The notes beneath the pieces were generated by a model. The model saw only the letters and a program-made list of their open reading frames with translations. It searched no databases and had not been told where the DNA came from. Position numbers and translations under genes: made by a program. This document shows positions 25,086 through 33,303 of a DNA stretch of 46,939 bases, piece by piece. The DNA is from Bacteroidota bacterium. Lineage in GTDB: Bacteria; Bacteroidota; Bacteroidia; AKYH767-A; JAHEYN01. Every line of letters starts with the position of its first letter. The first letter of the stretch is position 1. The stretch covers positions 1 through 46,939 of the forward strand of contig CANFOZ010000015.1 in assembly GCA_947448795.1 (NCBI GenBank). The letters are read 5' to 3'.

Positions 25086-27209
25086 ATGAAGTTCACAGAA
25101 CGATTTGGTTGGAGCGAGTATCCATTTCTCAGATTGTGCTTGCCTATGCTGCTAGGTATCCTTTTCTTTGCTCATTTCGAGTGTTACAAAGGCCTGTCAT
25201 TAGTGCTTCTAAATGGTTTTTGCGCACTTGCGCTGATACTCGTATGGATACGAAAAATGCATACCACCTATCGCTTGCGTTGGATCGCGGGTTGTGTTTT
25301 TTATCTCTGCCTTTTCGTGTTAGGAGGCGATGTTTTGCGTTGCCACGACGATCGATTGAAACCGGATTATTTTATTCCCCAAAAAAAATCGACAAGGTAT
25401 TTGATTGCTCGGCTTGATGAAGCACCACGCGCAACGAAACAAGGACGGCGCTGTGTGCTGCGCATTGAAGACGTTTACAACAAAAGGGAATTTGTGAAGG
25501 CTTCGGGTGCGGTGATGGCGTATTTTGCAGACGATTCAGCGGCTGCGAATTTAAAGTATGGCGATCGAGTGATGTTCTCTGATCGCTTGCTGGGTGCGGT
25601 GAAAGCCCCGACAAATCCGGCGGGTTTTGATTACAAGGGCTATTTAGCGTTAAAGCAAGTCTATACTACTTGTACTTTATCCTCAACAACTTGGAAGCGC
25701 CTACCAGGCAATCACGGCCAGCCTTTAGTTGCCTTGTCGATACAGCTCCGCGATACTTTGTTATCAATCTATAGAAGCAATGGGATAGGCGAGGGGCAGT
25801 TTGGTGTGCTTTCTGCCCTTGTTTTGGGCTATACCCAAGAAATTGACAGCGACCTGACGGCAGCCTATGCAGCTGCAGGTGTGACGCATGTGCTTTCAGT
25901 ATCGGGCATGCATGTAGGATTGATTTATCTGATGCTTATGCATGCCTTGAGTTTTTTGGGTGCGGGAGCATGGGCAAGAACAACACGTTCTATTATCATG
26001 CTTGTTTTTCTTTGGTTTTATGCTTTGCTAACAGGACTCTCGCCAGCCGTATTAAGAGCGGCAACCATGCTCAGTTTAATCTTGATAGGCAAAACATGGA
26101 GGCGAAACGAAAACACCATCAACACCGTTGCGGCCTCCGCTTTTCTTTTGCTCTTGATTGACCCTTGGCTTCTTTACGATGTTGGTTTTCAACTGTCTTA
26201 CCTGGCTGTTTGTGGCATCGTTTTCATACATCCTTACATTTACGATTGGTATAGCCCCGAACGTAACTGGCTTGATCAGATTTGGTCGCTGGTAAGTGTT
26301 TCAATAGCTGCGCAACTCACCACCTGTATCCCCGCTATCTATTATTTTCATCAGTTTCCGCTCCTGTTTTTGCTTAGCAATGTGCTTGTCATTCCTTTAT
26401 CCACCTTGATTATTTATGGCGGAGTTGGCTTGTTAGTGTGTTCACCTGTTCCGATTATCGCTAAATACATTGGCTTTGCGCTCAATAATATGGTTTTTGC
26501 ATTGAATGGCATCGTGGGTTTTGTGCATGCTGTACCTTTTGCATTGCTGGAGAATCTATGGATTGGACGAATAGATGTAGTGCTTTTGCATGTCTTGCTT
26601 GTGGCGCTTGTTTTGTATTTGATATCCCGCAAGGCAGCGCACCTTATATTCCTTTTAGCTACGCTGCTTGTTATCCTGTTTGTTTTTAGAACGGAAGCGC
26701 TAATGCAATCGCGGCAATATTTTGCGTTGCTTTATGGGGTTAAAAGAAACACTGCTTTGGATTTTGTAGCTGGTTCGCAGCATGTGTTTATTTCAGATGC
26801 TATTTCGCCTGAGTCGAGTAAAAATTTGCTGCGACAAGTAAAACCGGCTTGGGGATATTATAACCTGAAGGAGCCGATCCTATTATCTATTCAGTCCTTT
26901 GATGGAAAAAAAGGATTTCGCATGCTACCTGTTTTGATGCATGCGAATAGAAAATGGTTGTTTGTGAGTGGGGATCTGCGTTTTTTTAAATCAGCCGCAA
27001 TCCACAAAGCCAGTGTTGATTATTTGTTTTTATATAAAAACACAAAGGTTTCAATACGCACTTTGCTTATCACTTATAAACCGCGCTTGGTGTTGGCAGA
27101 TGGCTCTAGCTCTAGCTATTATCGCAAGCGATGGCGTGATGAATGTATGCGCTTGGGAATGCCTTTTCACGATGTGATGGACGATGGTGCATGGGTTCTT
27201 AGGCCTTAG
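25086..27209 (+). CDS. comEC: ComEC/Rec2-family DNA uptake channel protein
   Basis: A 707-residue polytopic membrane protein. It has N-terminal membrane helices and a DUF4131-type extracytoplasmic OB-like region (about 70-210). The competence domain starts at 'GVLSALVLGYTQEIDSDLTAAYAAAGVTHVLSVSGMHVGLIY', its strongest signature, and is followed by many helices. ComEC forms the inner-membrane pore for single-stranded DNA uptake. The last 180 or so residues are a degenerate soluble domain with no HxHxDH metallo-beta-lactamase motif. The ATG at 25086 is preferred because the product then begins MKFTERFGWSEYPFLRL, like other Bacteroidota members. Confidence 0.92.
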   Translation: MKFTERFGWSEYPFLRLCLPMLLGILFFAHFECYKGLSLVLLNGFCALALILVWIRKMHTTYRLRWIAGCVFYLCLFVLGGDVLRCHDDRLKPDYFIPQKKSTRYLIARLDEAPRATKQGRRCVLRIEDVYNKREFVKASGAVMAYFADDSAAANLKYGDRVMFSDRLLGAVKAPTNPAGFDYKGYLALKQVYTTCTLSSTTWKRLPGNHGQPLVALSIQLRDTLLSIYRSNGIGEGQFGVLSALVLGYTQEIDSDLTAAYAAAGVTHVLSVSGMHVGLIYLMLMHALSFLGAGAWARTTRSIIMLVFLWFYALLTGLSPAVLRAATMLSLILIGKTWRRNENTINTVAASAFLLLLIDPWLLYDVGFQLSYLAVCGIVFIHPYIYDWYSPERNWLDQIWSLVSVSIAAQLTTCIPAIYYFHQFPLLFLLSNVLVIPLSTLIIYGGVGLLVCSPVPIIAKYIGFALNNMVFALNGIVGFVHAVPFALLENLWIGRIDVVLLHVLLVALVLYLISRKAAHLIFLLATLLVILFVFRTEALMQSRQYFALLYGVKRNTALDFVAGSQHVFISDAISPESSKNLLRQVKPAWGYYNLKEPILLSIQSFDGKKGFRMLPVLMHANRKWLFVSGDLRFFKSAAIHKASVDYLFLYKNTKVSIRTLLITYKPRLVLADGSSSSYYRKRWRDECMRLGMPFHDVMDDGAWVLRP

Positions 27210-27212
27210 TTT

Positions 27213-27239
27213 TTTGCATTCGTCTGTCGCTTATCTTTG
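27213..27239 (+). promoter_or_regulatory. Promoter of the DUF6155-like gene
   Basis: TTTG (27213-27216), 15 bases, then TATCTTTG (27232-27239), a full -7 consensus. The ATG follows 7 bases later, so the leader must be extremely short. Confidence 0.55.
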
Positions 27240-27246
27240 TGAACGT

Positions 27247-27732
27247 ATGAAGTCGGCCTCTCTAAGTGAACTCAAGAAAGCTTTAAAGATTTGTTCGGAA
27301 GAACAATTGGTGGAGACAGCCTTGCGTTTAATCAAGTATAAAAAGGAGAACAAGGAGCTCCTGACCTATGTGCTATTTGAGTCGGGTGATGAGGCCGCAT
27401 ACATTCGTGGTGTGAAGCTTGAAATAGAAACGCTATTTTCGGAAATAAACGATGACACGCTTTATTGGGCCAAGAAAAGTATTCGTAAGATACTCCGGCA
27501 TGTCAATAAGCACATTCGCTACTCCGGCATAAAAAGCACCGAGGTGGATTTGCGCATTTATTTTTGTCAATGCCTCAACGCGTCGGGTATTCCTTTTCGA
27601 TCGAGTACGACGATGATGAACTTATACGATGGACAATTGAAGAAAGTCAGTCAAGCCATGGAGGTACTGCACGAAGACCTGCGTTTTGATTTTAAAAAAA
27701 CATGGGAAGACTTGCTAGCATGCGGATTATAA
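27247..27732 (+). CDS. Conserved Bacteroidota protein, DUF6155-like
   Basis: A 161-residue soluble, mostly helical protein. The start is the ATG at 27247 (MKSASLSELKKAL), just after a strong promoter box; the frame is open upstream but overlaps comEC. 'SLSELKKALKICSEEQLVETALRLIKYKKENKELLTYVLFES' and 'AKKSIRKILRHVNKHIRYSG' match what I remember of DUF6155, a family of unknown function largely confined to Bacteroidota. No catalytic motif is visible. Confidence 0.75.
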   Translation: MKSASLSELKKALKICSEEQLVETALRLIKYKKENKELLTYVLFESGDEAAYIRGVKLEIETLFSEINDDTLYWAKKSIRKILRHVNKHIRYSGIKSTEVDLRIYFCQCLNASGIPFRSSTTMMNLYDGQLKKVSQAMEVLHEDLRFDFKKTWEDLLACGL

Positions 27733-27752
27733 GGATAGGTTAATCAACAAAT

Positions 27753-27983
27753 ATGAATGAAATTTTTCAAGGACACGAACTGTATGGCTACTTAGGATCT
27801 GCATTGATTTTACTTTCCTTTGTCATGAAGGACTTGTTTAAGCTTCGCATGATCAATACGGTAGGGTGCTCTTTCTTTGTAGTGTATGGAGTAATGATGA
27901 ATATGGCTTGGCCGGTTATCATCACGAACACCTTGATCATACTGATCAATATCTATTATCTAATTGGGATGCGGAGTAAGTAG
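27753..27983 (+). CDS. Small YgjV-like inner-membrane protein
   Basis: A 76-residue protein with three hydrophobic segments ('LYGYLGSALILLSFVM', 'CSFFVVYGVMMN', 'NTLIILINIYYLIGM'). The motif 'GSALILLSFVMKDLFKLRMINTVG' resembles the YgjV/Imp membrane family. Function is unknown. It lies 20 bases after the DUF6155-like gene, probably in one transcript. Confidence 0.75.
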   Translation: MNEIFQGHELYGYLGSALILLSFVMKDLFKLRMINTVGCSFFVVYGVMMNMAWPVIITNTLIILINIYYLIGMRSK

Positions 27984-28353
27984 TGGAAAGTATAAAGTAT
28001 AAAGTATAAAGTGGAAAGGTGGGGGTGGGGGGGGTGGTTTTTCACCTTGGTTTTCTTTCTCCTCACTATTAATTTTTTATTGCGATTACCTCGCTTCGCA
28101 TACCAAGGAATGCCTCGCGGGAGTTCCTGCTCACGCGAAATCTTTTGGGAGTTCATATTCCCATCTAGCATGTGTTTACTAATTTCTTTGTTATTACCTC
28201 GCTTCGCTCGGTGATCGCTTATTGTCCTGAGTCACAATCAAACGACACCCTTCGGGTTTTTGTTGTTTTATGCACGGACTTAGAAAAATAAATTTTCACG
28301 TCCGCTTTTAAACAACAAACCCCGCATGCGCGGGGTGTCGTTTGATTTATCTG
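27984..28353. other. Non-coding region with short tandem repeats, a G-rich tract and a tRNA-side inverted repeat
   Basis: This stretch of 370 bases has no convincing gene. It contains three tandem copies of AGTATAA (about 27987-28007), a G-rich tract at 28018-28037, two copies of ATTACCTCGCTTCGC (near 28085 and 28192), and the inverted repeat and terminator downstream of tRNA-Arg. The 67-codon plus-strand frame at 28011-28214 reads through the G tract and is judged spurious. Confidence 0.6.
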
Positions 28354-28357
28354 TGAC
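28231..28357. repeat. Long inverted repeat at the 3' end of tRNA-Arg
   Basis: ATCAAACGACACCC (28237-28250) and GGGTGTCGTTTGAT (28333-28346) are perfect 14-bp inverted repeats. The match resumes after a 5-base offset as GTCACA/TGTGAC, whose right half enters the tRNA-Arg 3' end. The loop contains a further complementary pair (CGGAC/GTCCG) and the terminator hairpin. Confidence 0.7.
28309..28336 (-). terminator. Rho-independent terminator of the tRNA cluster
   Basis: Read on the minus strand, CCCCGC-GCAT-GCGGGG is a 6-bp GC-rich stem (28319-28334) followed by TTTGTTGTTT. It lies about 20 bases after the 3' end of tRNA-Arg. Confidence 0.65.
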
Positions 28358-28427
28358 CCCGATGCGATTCGAACGCATGACCTACAGCTTAGAAGGCTGT
28401 TGCTCTATCCAGCTGAGCTACGGGATC
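28354..28427 (-). tRNA. tRNA-Arg (anticodon UCU)
   Basis: A 74-base cloverleaf on the minus strand: acceptor GATCCCG/CGGGGTC, D-arm TAGCTCAGCTGGATAGAGCA, anticodon stem with CTTCTAA loop (TCT), and T-arm with GTTCGAATC. CCA is not encoded. Confidence 0.96.
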
Positions 28428-28436
28428 AAAAAAAAA

Positions 28437-28495
28437 TGAGTGTGAGCAGGAGCGGGAGCAGATTTAATTCAAACTCACACTTGCACTCACACTCA
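28437..28495. repeat. Inverted and direct repeats in the tRNA-Arg/tRNA-Pro spacer
   Basis: TGAGTGTGAG (28437-28446) is complementary to CTCACACTCA (28486-28495). It can alternatively pair, over 8 bases, with CTCACACT (28474-28481), because ACTCACACT occurs twice. The spacer can therefore form one of two competing hairpins. Confidence 0.6.
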
Positions 28496-28506
28496 AACAA
28501 TCGTTG

Positions 28507-28581
28507 TCGGGGTGGCAGGATTCGAACCTGCGACCTACAGCTCCCAAAGCTGTCGCGATAACCGGACTACGCTACACCCCG
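28507..28581 (-). tRNA. tRNA-Pro (anticodon UGG)
   Basis: A 75-base cloverleaf on the minus strand beginning CGGGGTGTAGCGTAG, with anticodon loop TTTGGGA (TGG), T-arm GCAGGTTCGAATCCTGC and acceptor end CACCCCG plus A. The sequence is typical of bacterial tRNA-Pro. Confidence 0.96.
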
Positions 28582-28594
28582 ATATGTTTTTTCT

Positions 28595-28683
<89 letters not shown>

Positions 28684-28753
28684 TAAAAGAGAAAGTCAAT
28701 AATGTTAAGAACGATACTACGTATTTACAGCTGTTGTATTTTCGTAGGGGCGG

Positions 28754-28783
28754 CAAAGGTACAAAAAATCCAGATGATTCAAA
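28754..28783 (-). promoter_or_regulatory. Promoter of the tRNA Ser-Pro-Arg cluster
   Basis: On the minus strand TTTG (28783-28780), 18 bases, then TACCTTTG (28761-28754): an almost ideal Bacteroidota promoter, 70 bases before tRNA-Ser. Confidence 0.7.
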
Positions 28784-28837
28784 GAAATTTTACAATTCCT
28801 TTAAAATGCATCAAATTCAAGCACAAAAATAAATGAA

Positions 28838-28861
28838 TATATTTGCCAAAGGCCTTTTGGC
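28838..28861 (+). promoter_or_regulatory. -7 box overlapped by a palindrome, upstream of the ABC importer operon
   Basis: TATATTTG (28838-28845) matches TAnnTTTG. GCCAAA-ggcct-TTTGGC (28845-28861) starts at its last base, covering the expected transcription start. This is an operator-like arrangement; no regulator gene is adjacent. Confidence 0.45.
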
Positions 28862-28881
28862 CACTGTAAAAGCGAAATTCA

Positions 28882-30624
28882 ATGAAACTTAATAAGGTCT
28901 TCCTTTTCTTTCTCTTTTTTGCATGTTTTGCTGCTTGCCAGCCGGCAAAAAAGAAAACACACAGTCAAGTCGTGATCCATCAAGCTTCGGAGTTTGATAT
29001 GCTCAACCCCTTAAATTATGCGATGGGGGAGTCGGGTTACGCACTCAGCAATATTTTTGCTAGTCTCTTAACCATCGACTGCAACACCCTTGAACCGATT
29101 CCAGCGCTCGCCTTGTCGCGTCCGCTGATAGTTCCTCGCAACGATGCACGCGGCTTGCTCATTACCTATCAAATTAGGCCTGAAGCACGTTTTGATAACG
29201 GCGATCCTATTCTGGGTAAAGACATCGAATTTACCGTTAAAGTGGTAAAGAACCCGTTTGTGAATTGCCCGCGCATGCGGACGAGCTACGAATTTATTGA
29301 AGATGTCCGCTTATACCCCGAAGATCCGCGTAAAATCACCTTCGTTTGCAAAGATGTATTTGTCCTTGCCGAAGCGCAAACGGGCGATATTCCTGCATTG
29401 CCCTCGAAAATATACGACCCTCAAGGTATACTAAGTACTTGGCGTGTGCGCGATTTTAATGCGCCTGCTGATTCTATGGCAAACAATGCCCGCTTGCGTG
29501 CCTTTGGTGATTCGTTTAATTCCGAAAAATTCCAGCGCGACTCTGCTTTCGTGCAAGGCGCTGGTCCTTATTACCTGGCCTCCTGGGAATCGGGACAGCG
29601 CATCACCTTAAAGAAAAAAGAGTCTTGGTGGGGCTTCTCGGTAAAGGATACCAACTCTTTTTTCATCGCTAATCCGGATAAAATTAGTTATACCGTTATT
29701 AACGATCAAACTTCAGCCATCGTGGCTTTGAAGGCAGGTCAAATCGATGTTATGTCGGGTATAAAAGCCAAGACTTTTGAGGAGCTAAAGACCTCCTCCG
29801 CTTTTACGAAGCGGTTTAATCTCTTTTCGCCTTCCTTGTTGATGTATAACTACCTCGGCATGAATACGCGCTTGCCACTATTTTCCGACAAACGAACGCG
29901 TCAGGCCATTGCGCACCTAGTGAATGTGCCTTTCATCATCCATACGGTCTATTATGATCTTGCCGAACGCGTTGTAGGTCCTGTCCATCCGTCTAAGAAA
30001 AAATCCTATAACAGCGCTATCAAACCCTATGCTTACGACCCACTGCTAGCTTCTAGCTTGCTTCGCGATGCTGGATGGAAGGATAGCAATGGCGATGGAG
30101 TGCTGGATCGCATCATCAATGGTAAGCGCCTTGACTTTCGTGTTCAACTGTCTATCAATGTTGGAAACGAGGAACGTAAAGCGAGCGCACTCTTGTTTCA
30201 AGAAGCGGCTAAAAAAGTGGGTATTGCCGTTGAGTTGCTTGCACAAGAGCGTTCACTCTATACCGACAACATGCGCAACCACCGCTTTGAGATGTTTTTT
30301 GGTGGATGGGCTGCCGCACCGGTGCCCGACGATTTCAAGCCGGTCTTTGCGTCTTCATCGTACGATTCGAAGGGGGCTAATTATACGGGCTTCGGTTCTG
30401 CAGCTAGCGATGCTTTAATAGATTCCATACGTGTGGAATTAAACGAGGATAAAAGAAACGAGATGACAAAACGGTTTCAAGCCATATTGCACGAGGAAGT
30501 ACCTTGTGTCTTCCTTTTCTCGCAGCGCGAACGCATCGCGATCAGCAAGCGATTCTCCAACGCTAATGCGACTTCGATGCGCCCCTGTTACCACGAACCC
30601 TTTTTTATAGAATCCGCTGAGTAA
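28882..30624 (+). CDS. Peptide-type ABC transporter substrate-binding lipoprotein (SBP_bac_5)
   Basis: A 580-residue family 5 solute-binding protein. The signal peptide ends in a lipobox (CFAAC), so it is membrane-anchored. Family features include 'ASEFDMLNPLNYAMGESGYALSNIFASLLTID', 'YQIRPEARFDNGDPILGKDIEFTVKVV', 'DKRTRQAIAHLVNVPFI' and 'LLRDAGWKDSNGDGVLDRIINGKRLDF'. Homologues bind oligopeptides, dipeptides, nickel or other ligands; the ligand here is not evident. Two permease genes follow (17-base gap). Confidence 0.94.
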   Translation: MKLNKVFLFFLFFACFAACQPAKKKTHSQVVIHQASEFDMLNPLNYAMGESGYALSNIFASLLTIDCNTLEPIPALALSRPLIVPRNDARGLLITYQIRPEARFDNGDPILGKDIEFTVKVVKNPFVNCPRMRTSYEFIEDVRLYPEDPRKITFVCKDVFVLAEAQTGDIPALPSKIYDPQGILSTWRVRDFNAPADSMANNARLRAFGDSFNSEKFQRDSAFVQGAGPYYLASWESGQRITLKKKESWWGFSVKDTNSFFIANPDKISYTVINDQTSAIVALKAGQIDVMSGIKAKTFEELKTSSAFTKRFNLFSPSLLMYNYLGMNTRLPLFSDKRTRQAIAHLVNVPFIIHTVYYDLAERVVGPVHPSKKKSYNSAIKPYAYDPLLASSLLRDAGWKDSNGDGVLDRIINGKRLDFRVQLSINVGNEERKASALLFQEAAKKVGIAVELLAQERSLYTDNMRNHRFEMFFGGWAAAPVPDDFKPVFASSSYDSKGANYTGFGSAASDALIDSIRVELNEDKRNEMTKRFQAILHEEVPCVFLFSQRERIAISKRFSNANATSMRPCYHEPFFIESAE

Positions 30625-30641
30625 GGATAAATCATCATCCC

Positions 30642-32024
30642 ATGCAGCGCTATTTGCTTAAACGACTCCTGATCTTTTTTCCTTCTTTGGTGCTAGTAAC
30701 GCTGCTCTGCTTCTGGCTTGCGGCTTCGGCACCCGGTGATGCTGCACAACAAGCGATAGGTATCGGTGAGGATCAGCAGTCGTCCAATTCTAGCCTCGCT
30801 GAATACCTTGCGCTTCGCAAAAAAATGGGCCTTGATTTGCCATTGTTTTATTTTTCTATTTCTAATGCCGCGCTCCCCGACACCTTGTATCGCATACCTG
30901 ATTCGAAAGAGCGTGAAGCGATGGAACGCATGTGTGAGACGACGGGCTTGCCTGAAGCGGTTGCTCTTTATCGCCACAAACTTAGCATGTGGCGAAGCGA
31001 AGCGCTTGAGAACGTGAACGCCGCTCCGTTGGATAAAATCAATGAGCTGGCCTTGGAGGGCGATGTCAATCGTAGCAAGCGCATACTCGATGGTTTGGCA
31101 GCCGACACCTGCGCATGGGCAAAACAAGCAGTCGTTTTGCGAGCCTTGCTGCCCCTAAAATCTACACAGCCGTATCTGCATTTTCTGCCTGTGTTGCGCT
31201 GGCATGGACTGAATAATCAGTATCATCGCTGGCTAGCGCAAATAGCTACAGGTGATTTGGGTGTTTCGTATCAGGACCAGCGTCCCGTAGCCGGTCTGCT
31301 CATCGAAGCACTTAAGCGAACGTTGCTGCTTTGCGGGTCTGCCTTACTGATTAGTCTTTTGATTGCGGTGCCACTCGGAATATATACTGCCGTGCATGCT
31401 GGCTCGCGCATTGATCGTGGGATTTCTGGTGTCTTGTTTTTCTTGCATGCCATCCCTAATTTTTGGTTAGCGAGTATGCTGATTGTTTTTTTCTGTGGCG
31501 GTGATTACCTCGATGTGTTTCCTGCTTTTGGCTGGAGTAGCTTGGATGCGGATGCCTCGCTGTGGAGTCGTGTTTGGGATGCTGCATGGCATCTGCTCTT
31601 GCCTGTTTTATGTTTGATGTATGCCGGTCTTGCGTACTTAGCCAGGCAGGTTCGTGGATCGATGCTCGCTGTGTTGCCCGCTGAATTTATTCAAACGGCA
31701 AGAGCAAAGGGATTATCTGAGCATGCTGTGGTTTGGAGGCATGCGTTTCGCAATTCATTATTGCCATTGATTACGATCATTGCGGGGATGCTTCCCATGG
31801 TCATTTCGGGCTCATTTGTTATAGAATGTTTGTTTTCTATTCCGGGTGTGGGCAAACTAACCTACGAAGCCGTGCTAGCAAGAAATTTCCCAGTTGTTTA
31901 TGGTTCTGTTTTACTAGTGGCTTCGTTTACCATCGTCGCGATGTTGTTAGCTGACCTCCTTTACGCTTGGGCTGATCCAAGGATCAGCTTTTCATCACAA
32001 CAAAAAGGAGGCGCTGATGAGTAG
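30642..32024 (+). CDS. DppB/OppB-type ABC permease with enlarged periplasmic loop
   Basis: A 460-residue permease. The first helix 'YLLKRLLIFFPSLVLVTLLCFWLAASAPGDAA' and the C-terminal BPD_transp_1 domain (about 205-455, EAA loop 'QTARAKGLSEHAVVWRHAFRNSLLP') are typical of DppB. Usual members have about 310-340 residues. The extra 130 or so residues lie between the first helix and the transport domain and are helical and charged. The gene overlaps the second permease by 8 bases. No ATPase gene is nearby. Confidence 0.93.
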   Translation: MQRYLLKRLLIFFPSLVLVTLLCFWLAASAPGDAAQQAIGIGEDQQSSNSSLAEYLALRKKMGLDLPLFYFSISNAALPDTLYRIPDSKEREAMERMCETTGLPEAVALYRHKLSMWRSEALENVNAAPLDKINELALEGDVNRSKRILDGLAADTCAWAKQAVVLRALLPLKSTQPYLHFLPVLRWHGLNNQYHRWLAQIATGDLGVSYQDQRPVAGLLIEALKRTLLLCGSALLISLLIAVPLGIYTAVHAGSRIDRGISGVLFFLHAIPNFWLASMLIVFFCGGDYLDVFPAFGWSSLDADASLWSRVWDAAWHLLLPVLCLMYAGLAYLARQVRGSMLAVLPAEFIQTARAKGLSEHAVVWRHAFRNSLLPLITIIAGMLPMVISGSFVIECLFSIPGVGKLTYEAVLARNFPVVYGSVLLVASFTIVAMLLADLLYAWADPRISFSSQQKGGADE

Positions 32025-33285
32025 AAGATATCTCCAGTTTTTTAATGCCTTCAAACGCGCTGCTAAAAAAAGCCGCTTTGGGATAGGCTATCTCGGTGTG
32101 TTGTTTGTTCTTGCCTTAACGTGTAATAGCTTGGCTAACGAATGGCCTTTGTTGGCTGCAAAAAACGGACAGCTATTTCTGCCTGCTTTTCATCAGTCGC
32201 TAAGCGATATGGGTTTGATAAAGTCAGTCAACTATCCGCGTTTGGAGTTTTTTCAAGCACCCGACTTTCGTCTGTTAATCAAAGCCCCGATCCCGTATTC
32301 ACCAAGCACCATGGATGAGCGCAACAGCCGTTCAGTAAGTCCCTTTGCCAAGCAGGATGTGTCCTCCCTCTGCGAACGCCATTGGTTAGGCACCGACGAA
32401 CTTGGTCATGATGTGTTGGCCCTCCTTATTCACGGTGCTCGCCTTGCACTTTTGGTTGGCTTAGGGAGTATGAGCATCGCCGGGTTTTTAGGCATTCTGC
32501 TTGGTGCTCTTGCAGGTTATTTTGGTGATGAACGCATGCGTCTTAGTCGCGCGCGCCTGCTTATGATTTGTTTGGCCTTTGGTGTTGGCTTTTTCTTTGC
32601 TTTTAACAGCCGTTATTTTATACTCTTGGATGCCTGGCGCGATTCGATGCTTTCTTTTCTGCTCCAAGCATGCATAAGTATTGGACTTTTTCTGATTATC
32701 TATTATGTTTTCTATCGCGGGGCAAATTGGTTAGAAAAAGTTTCCTTTTTTAATAAGCGTTTTGCCCTGCCTTTGGATGCGCTTATACTTCGGCTTATTG
32801 AGGTATTGCTTGCCTTACCGATGCTCTTTCTTATTCTTGCTATCGTTGCTATCGCAAAGCCTTCGCTTGGCCTAGTGGTGGTGATCATCGGCTTCACTTC
32901 TTGGACAGGTATAGCGCGACTTGTTCGGGCGGAAATGCTTCGTATTCGCAGTATGCCTTACATGGAAGCCTCGCAGGCGCTCGGTTTTTCTCCCGGCTAC
33001 AGCTTGTGGCGGCATGCCTTGCCTAACGCCATGGGGCCGGTGTTCGTTGCCTTGGCCTTTGGTTTTGCTAATGCGATACTCATCGAATCGGGGCTATCCT
33101 TTTTAGGATTGGGAGTGCCTCCGGAAGTGCTCACCTGGGGCGCATTGCTCGCCGAGGCTCGTCAATCTGCTTCATCTTGGTGGTTAGCTATTGTGCCAGG
33201 ACTAGCCATTTTTTGCACTGTGATGGCATGCAATAGCCTAGCAGAGCGGTTTGCTAAACGGCCTGATTCAAGCAGTGCTAATTAA
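32017..33285 (+). CDS. DppC/OppC-type ABC permease, enlarged
   Basis: A 422-residue permease, partner of the preceding DppB-like protein. The N-terminal helix is followed by a long extracytoplasmic segment. 'HWLGTDELGHDVLALLIHGARLALLVGLGSM' and the EAA loop 'SMPYMEASQALGFSPGYSLWRHALPNAMGPV' are diagnostic of DppC. Normal length is about 300 residues; here an extra membrane/loop region (about residues 180-245) splits the transport domain. It converges with the 7TM-HD gene, 18 bases apart. Confidence 0.93.
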   Translation: MSRRYLQFFNAFKRAAKKSRFGIGYLGVLFVLALTCNSLANEWPLLAAKNGQLFLPAFHQSLSDMGLIKSVNYPRLEFFQAPDFRLLIKAPIPYSPSTMDERNSRSVSPFAKQDVSSLCERHWLGTDELGHDVLALLIHGARLALLVGLGSMSIAGFLGILLGALAGYFGDERMRLSRARLLMICLAFGVGFFFAFNSRYFILLDAWRDSMLSFLLQACISIGLFLIIYYVFYRGANWLEKVSFFNKRFALPLDALILRLIEVLLALPMLFLILAIVAIAKPSLGLVVVIIGFTSWTGIARLVRAEMLRIRSMPYMEASQALGFSPGYSLWRHALPNAMGPVFVALAFGFANAILIESGLSFLGLGVPPEVLTWGALLAEARQSASSWWLAIVPGLAIFCTVMACNSLAERFAKRPDSSSAN

Positions 33286-33303
33286 CAGCACTTTCGCAAT
33301 TCC

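Noticed and set aside
28011-28214. A 67-codon plus-strand frame downstream of the YgjV-like gene
   Set aside because: It begins in a G-rich low-complexity tract and reads through short repeats; there is no recognisable family and no promoter box.
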